Shown piece after piece: positions 62,751-64,000 of a stretch of 64,000 bases of DNA. The DNA is from Balneolaceae bacterium. GTDB lineage: Bacteria > Bacteroidota > Rhodothermia > Balneolales > Balneolaceae. Position numbers and translations under genes: made by a program. The notes under the pieces are model-generated. The model searched no databases, had not been told where the DNA came from, and worked only from the letters and a program-made list of their open reading frames with translations. Each line of letters opens with the position of its first letter. Within the stretch, counting starts at the first letter, position 1. Location of the stretch: positions 248,001 through 312,000 of the forward strand of contig JAEPQH010000002.1 of the NCBI GenBank assembly GCA_017640605.1, read 5' to 3'.

Positions 62751-63554
62751 CTATTCCTCCAATAAAATTTCAGCCATTTTGGCTTTTAATACTTCGTTAT
62801 TAAATACTCTGTTATGCCCTTGTCCGGCAAGCATTACAAATTCATCATTTCCATCAAGATATGCATTCAATTTCATGGCTCGATCAACAGGAAGGAGTTC
62901 ATCTTCGGCAGCGTAAAAAATAGTGATCGGTTCTTCGATGGTTTGCAATGCCAAATCGGTCCGTAACGGATAGCGCACCAGAAAATCGGGCAAAAACCAA
63001 TACTGAGCATCTTTCATATCCAACATGCTGTAGTAAGGTGTCCAAAGTATGACTTCACGCGGATCGTTTGCAGCAGCTACCTGAGCCGCTACGCCGGAAC
63101 CTAATGAGTAGCCCACAATTACAATATCATCTTCGGGATATTCTTGAGTCATCACTTGGTACACAACCTTCATATCGCCCACTAAATCTTCTTCATTCCA
63201 CATTTCACCTTCTGTGATACCGTAACCTCTGTAGTCGGGATATAACACATCGTACCCATTTTCCAAAAACAGCATGAATTTAGACGGATTCGTTTGTGCG
63301 CTTCCTCCATTTCCGTGGAAAAAAATCACCAAACCTTTACTGGAATCTGCTTTGGCATGAATGGCGTGGATTCTAGCTTCATCTTCTATCTCGAACCATC
63401 GCTCCTCGAAGTTGAAGTTGTAATTGAATTCATGTCCGGATGCCAATACAGTTGGATTAAATAAGATGGCATTTTGAATGAAGTAAAAATAAACACATAC
63501 TCCGGCGTACAGTCCAAGAATTAAAATTAACGTAGAAAGAAATCCTTTTTTCAT
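62751..63554 (-). CDS. Membrane-anchored alpha/beta hydrolase
   Basis: 267 aa. N-terminal hydrophobic anchor (about 6-27: LSTLILILGLYAGVCVYFYF). Oxyanion HGNGGSAQ, DYRGYGITEGEM, nucleophile Ser in VGYSLGSGVAAQV, acid Asp in AAEDELLPVD, and base His in GQGHNRVF form a complete catalytic triad. Resembles BEM46/ABHD13-type lipid or ester hydrolases. It is upstream of rmuC in the same transcript, with two bases between; no functional link is known. Confidence 0.88.
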   Translation of the reverse strand: MKKGFLSTLILILGLYAGVCVYFYFIQNAILFNPTVLASGHEFNYNFNFEERWFEIEDEARIHAIHAKADSSKGLVIFFHGNGGSAQTNPSKFMLFLENGYDVLYPDYRGYGITEGEMWNEEDLVGDMKVVYQVMTQEYPEDDIVIVGYSLGSGVAAQVAAANDPREVILWTPYYSMLDMKDAQYWFLPDFLVRYPLRTDLALQTIEEPITIFYAAEDELLPVDRAMKLNAYLDGNDEFVMLAGQGHNRVFNNEVLKAKMAEILLEE

Positions 63555-63654
63555 GAGGTGATTTATTTCTTGATAAGATAGTTGTTGACAAGCCGAACAC
63601 CAACCTTTTAAGGCGTCTAACTTAGCTAGATTTTTATAGTTGGATTGATTAAAA

Positions 63655-63668
63655 TGTAAGCGCTTACA
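63655..63668. promoter_or_regulatory. LacI/GalR-type operator palindrome
   Basis: TGTAAGCGCTTACA is a perfect 14-bp palindrome with the central CG expected of LacI/CcpA-family operators. It lies 13 bp before the GH57-like ATG, so a bound repressor would block transcription of that gene. No lacI-type gene is in the window. Confidence 0.7.
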
Positions 63669-63681
63669 AATTTACAATAAT

Positions 63682-64000
63682 ATGCGTTCACTATTTTCCT
63701 TTTTTGTGCTTTTGCTACTCTCGAATTCAGTAATTGCACAAAATTCTTCCGAATCTCAATCAACAAACCCTCCTATTTATATTGCCTTTTGTGGCATATG
63801 CATCAGCCTTTATACTGGCCGGGAGAAACCATCCTTGAAACACAGGCGAATAATTATTACCCGTATTCCGTGTTTGATATCCATAATTCGAGAACCGGTC
63901 CGTACACAAATTGGCCCAAAGTAGCCGTTCAAAAAGCGATCGATGCCAACCTCCCTCATGCCGGTGCATCCGTTAGTTTTTCAGGGACATTAATCGAAAA
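63682..64000 (+). pseudogene. GH57-like glycoside hydrolase start, frameshifted as written, cut by window end
   Basis: From ATG 63682 a signal peptide (LFSFFVLLLLSNSVIAQ) leads to NPPIYIAF, the expected GH57 opening. The continuation LWHMHQPLYWPGE, a hallmark of GH57 enzymes, is read in another frame starting at 63789. One missing T in the TTTT run at 63787-63790 would join the two. The second frame stays open to the window end (TNWPKVAVQKAIDANLPHAG, VSFSGTLIE). In the original frame the gene stops at 63924. The cause may be a true mutation or an error in a T run. Family members act on alpha-glucans, which fits the glg genes and the operator. Confidence 0.75.

Noticed and set aside
63682-63924. 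An 80-aa secreted protein
   Set aside because: Its second half has no family likeness, while the shifted frame continues a GH57 enzyme, so it is a frameshift product.

Overview
The window looks like the chromosome of a Bacteroidota-related, moderately AT-rich bacterium. The best guess is the Balneolota/Rhodothermia side of the group (Balneolaceae-like), although the sequence alone cannot settle this. The reasons are: several TonB-dependent receptors with carboxypeptidase-regulatory or STN domains, a FecI/FecR-type sigma and anti-sigma pair, DUF4249 and DUF4159 exported proteins, a type IX secretion C-terminal sorting domain, a Bacteroidota-style lycopene cyclase, and a tmRNA whose inferred tag (DNNYSYRLAA) resembles the tag I recall for Salinibacter. 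No tRNA, rRNA, insertion sequence, prophage or CRISPR array was found.

Layout. 1-2213: three tandem paralogues of an unrecognised single-pass membrane protein carrying 30-residue repeats; the first is cut by the window edge. 2210-7290: an MsbA-like ABC exporter, an NfeD plus two SPFH (stomatin-like) operon, and a LytM/M23 peptidase. 7351-12740: a sigma factor, a novel lipoprotein, FecR and an STN-TonB receptor, forming a trans-envelope signalling unit. 12730-15966: a huge propeller sensor ending in a class III nucleotide cyclase that lacks one catalytic residue. 16159-27474: two TonB receptor/DUF4249 loci flanking a TPR histidine kinase and the tmRNA gene. The 3' end of the tmRNA gene, with its terminator, is partly duplicated.

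27512-37939 holds housekeeping and storage functions: a PhnB-like VOC protein, a lipoprotein, dnaG, sucD, glgA-glgC (glycogen) and a NatAB-like ABC pair. 38056-43530 holds a lipoprotein related to M1 aminopeptidases whose zinc site is destroyed, an inositol-monophosphatase-type phosphatase, and a VIT-domain protein with a T9SS tail. 43669-52828 holds argD, two YceI-like proteins around a porin, threonine aldolase, nitrilase, lycopene cyclase, a HemG-like flavodoxin, a DUF1835 protein and a PEGA lipoprotein. Four genes here appear to start with TTG. 52903-63554 holds the dcd-bfd-rsmE operon, an exported ADP-ribosylglycohydrolase, ppa facing ppk2, an RluA-type synthase with a methyltransferase, a HisKA_2 kinase, rmuC and an alpha/beta hydrolase. 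The window ends in a GH57-like gene that is frameshifted as written and sits behind a perfect LacI-type operator palindrome.

Points most worth a second look: the tandem repeat-protein family at the left edge, the cyclase with Ile in place of the transition-state Asn, the pseudo-M1 lipoprotein, the duplicated tmRNA 3' end with a 22-nt insert in its T loop, the frameshifted GH57 gene with its operator, and the recurring heptanucleotide tandem repeats between genes.
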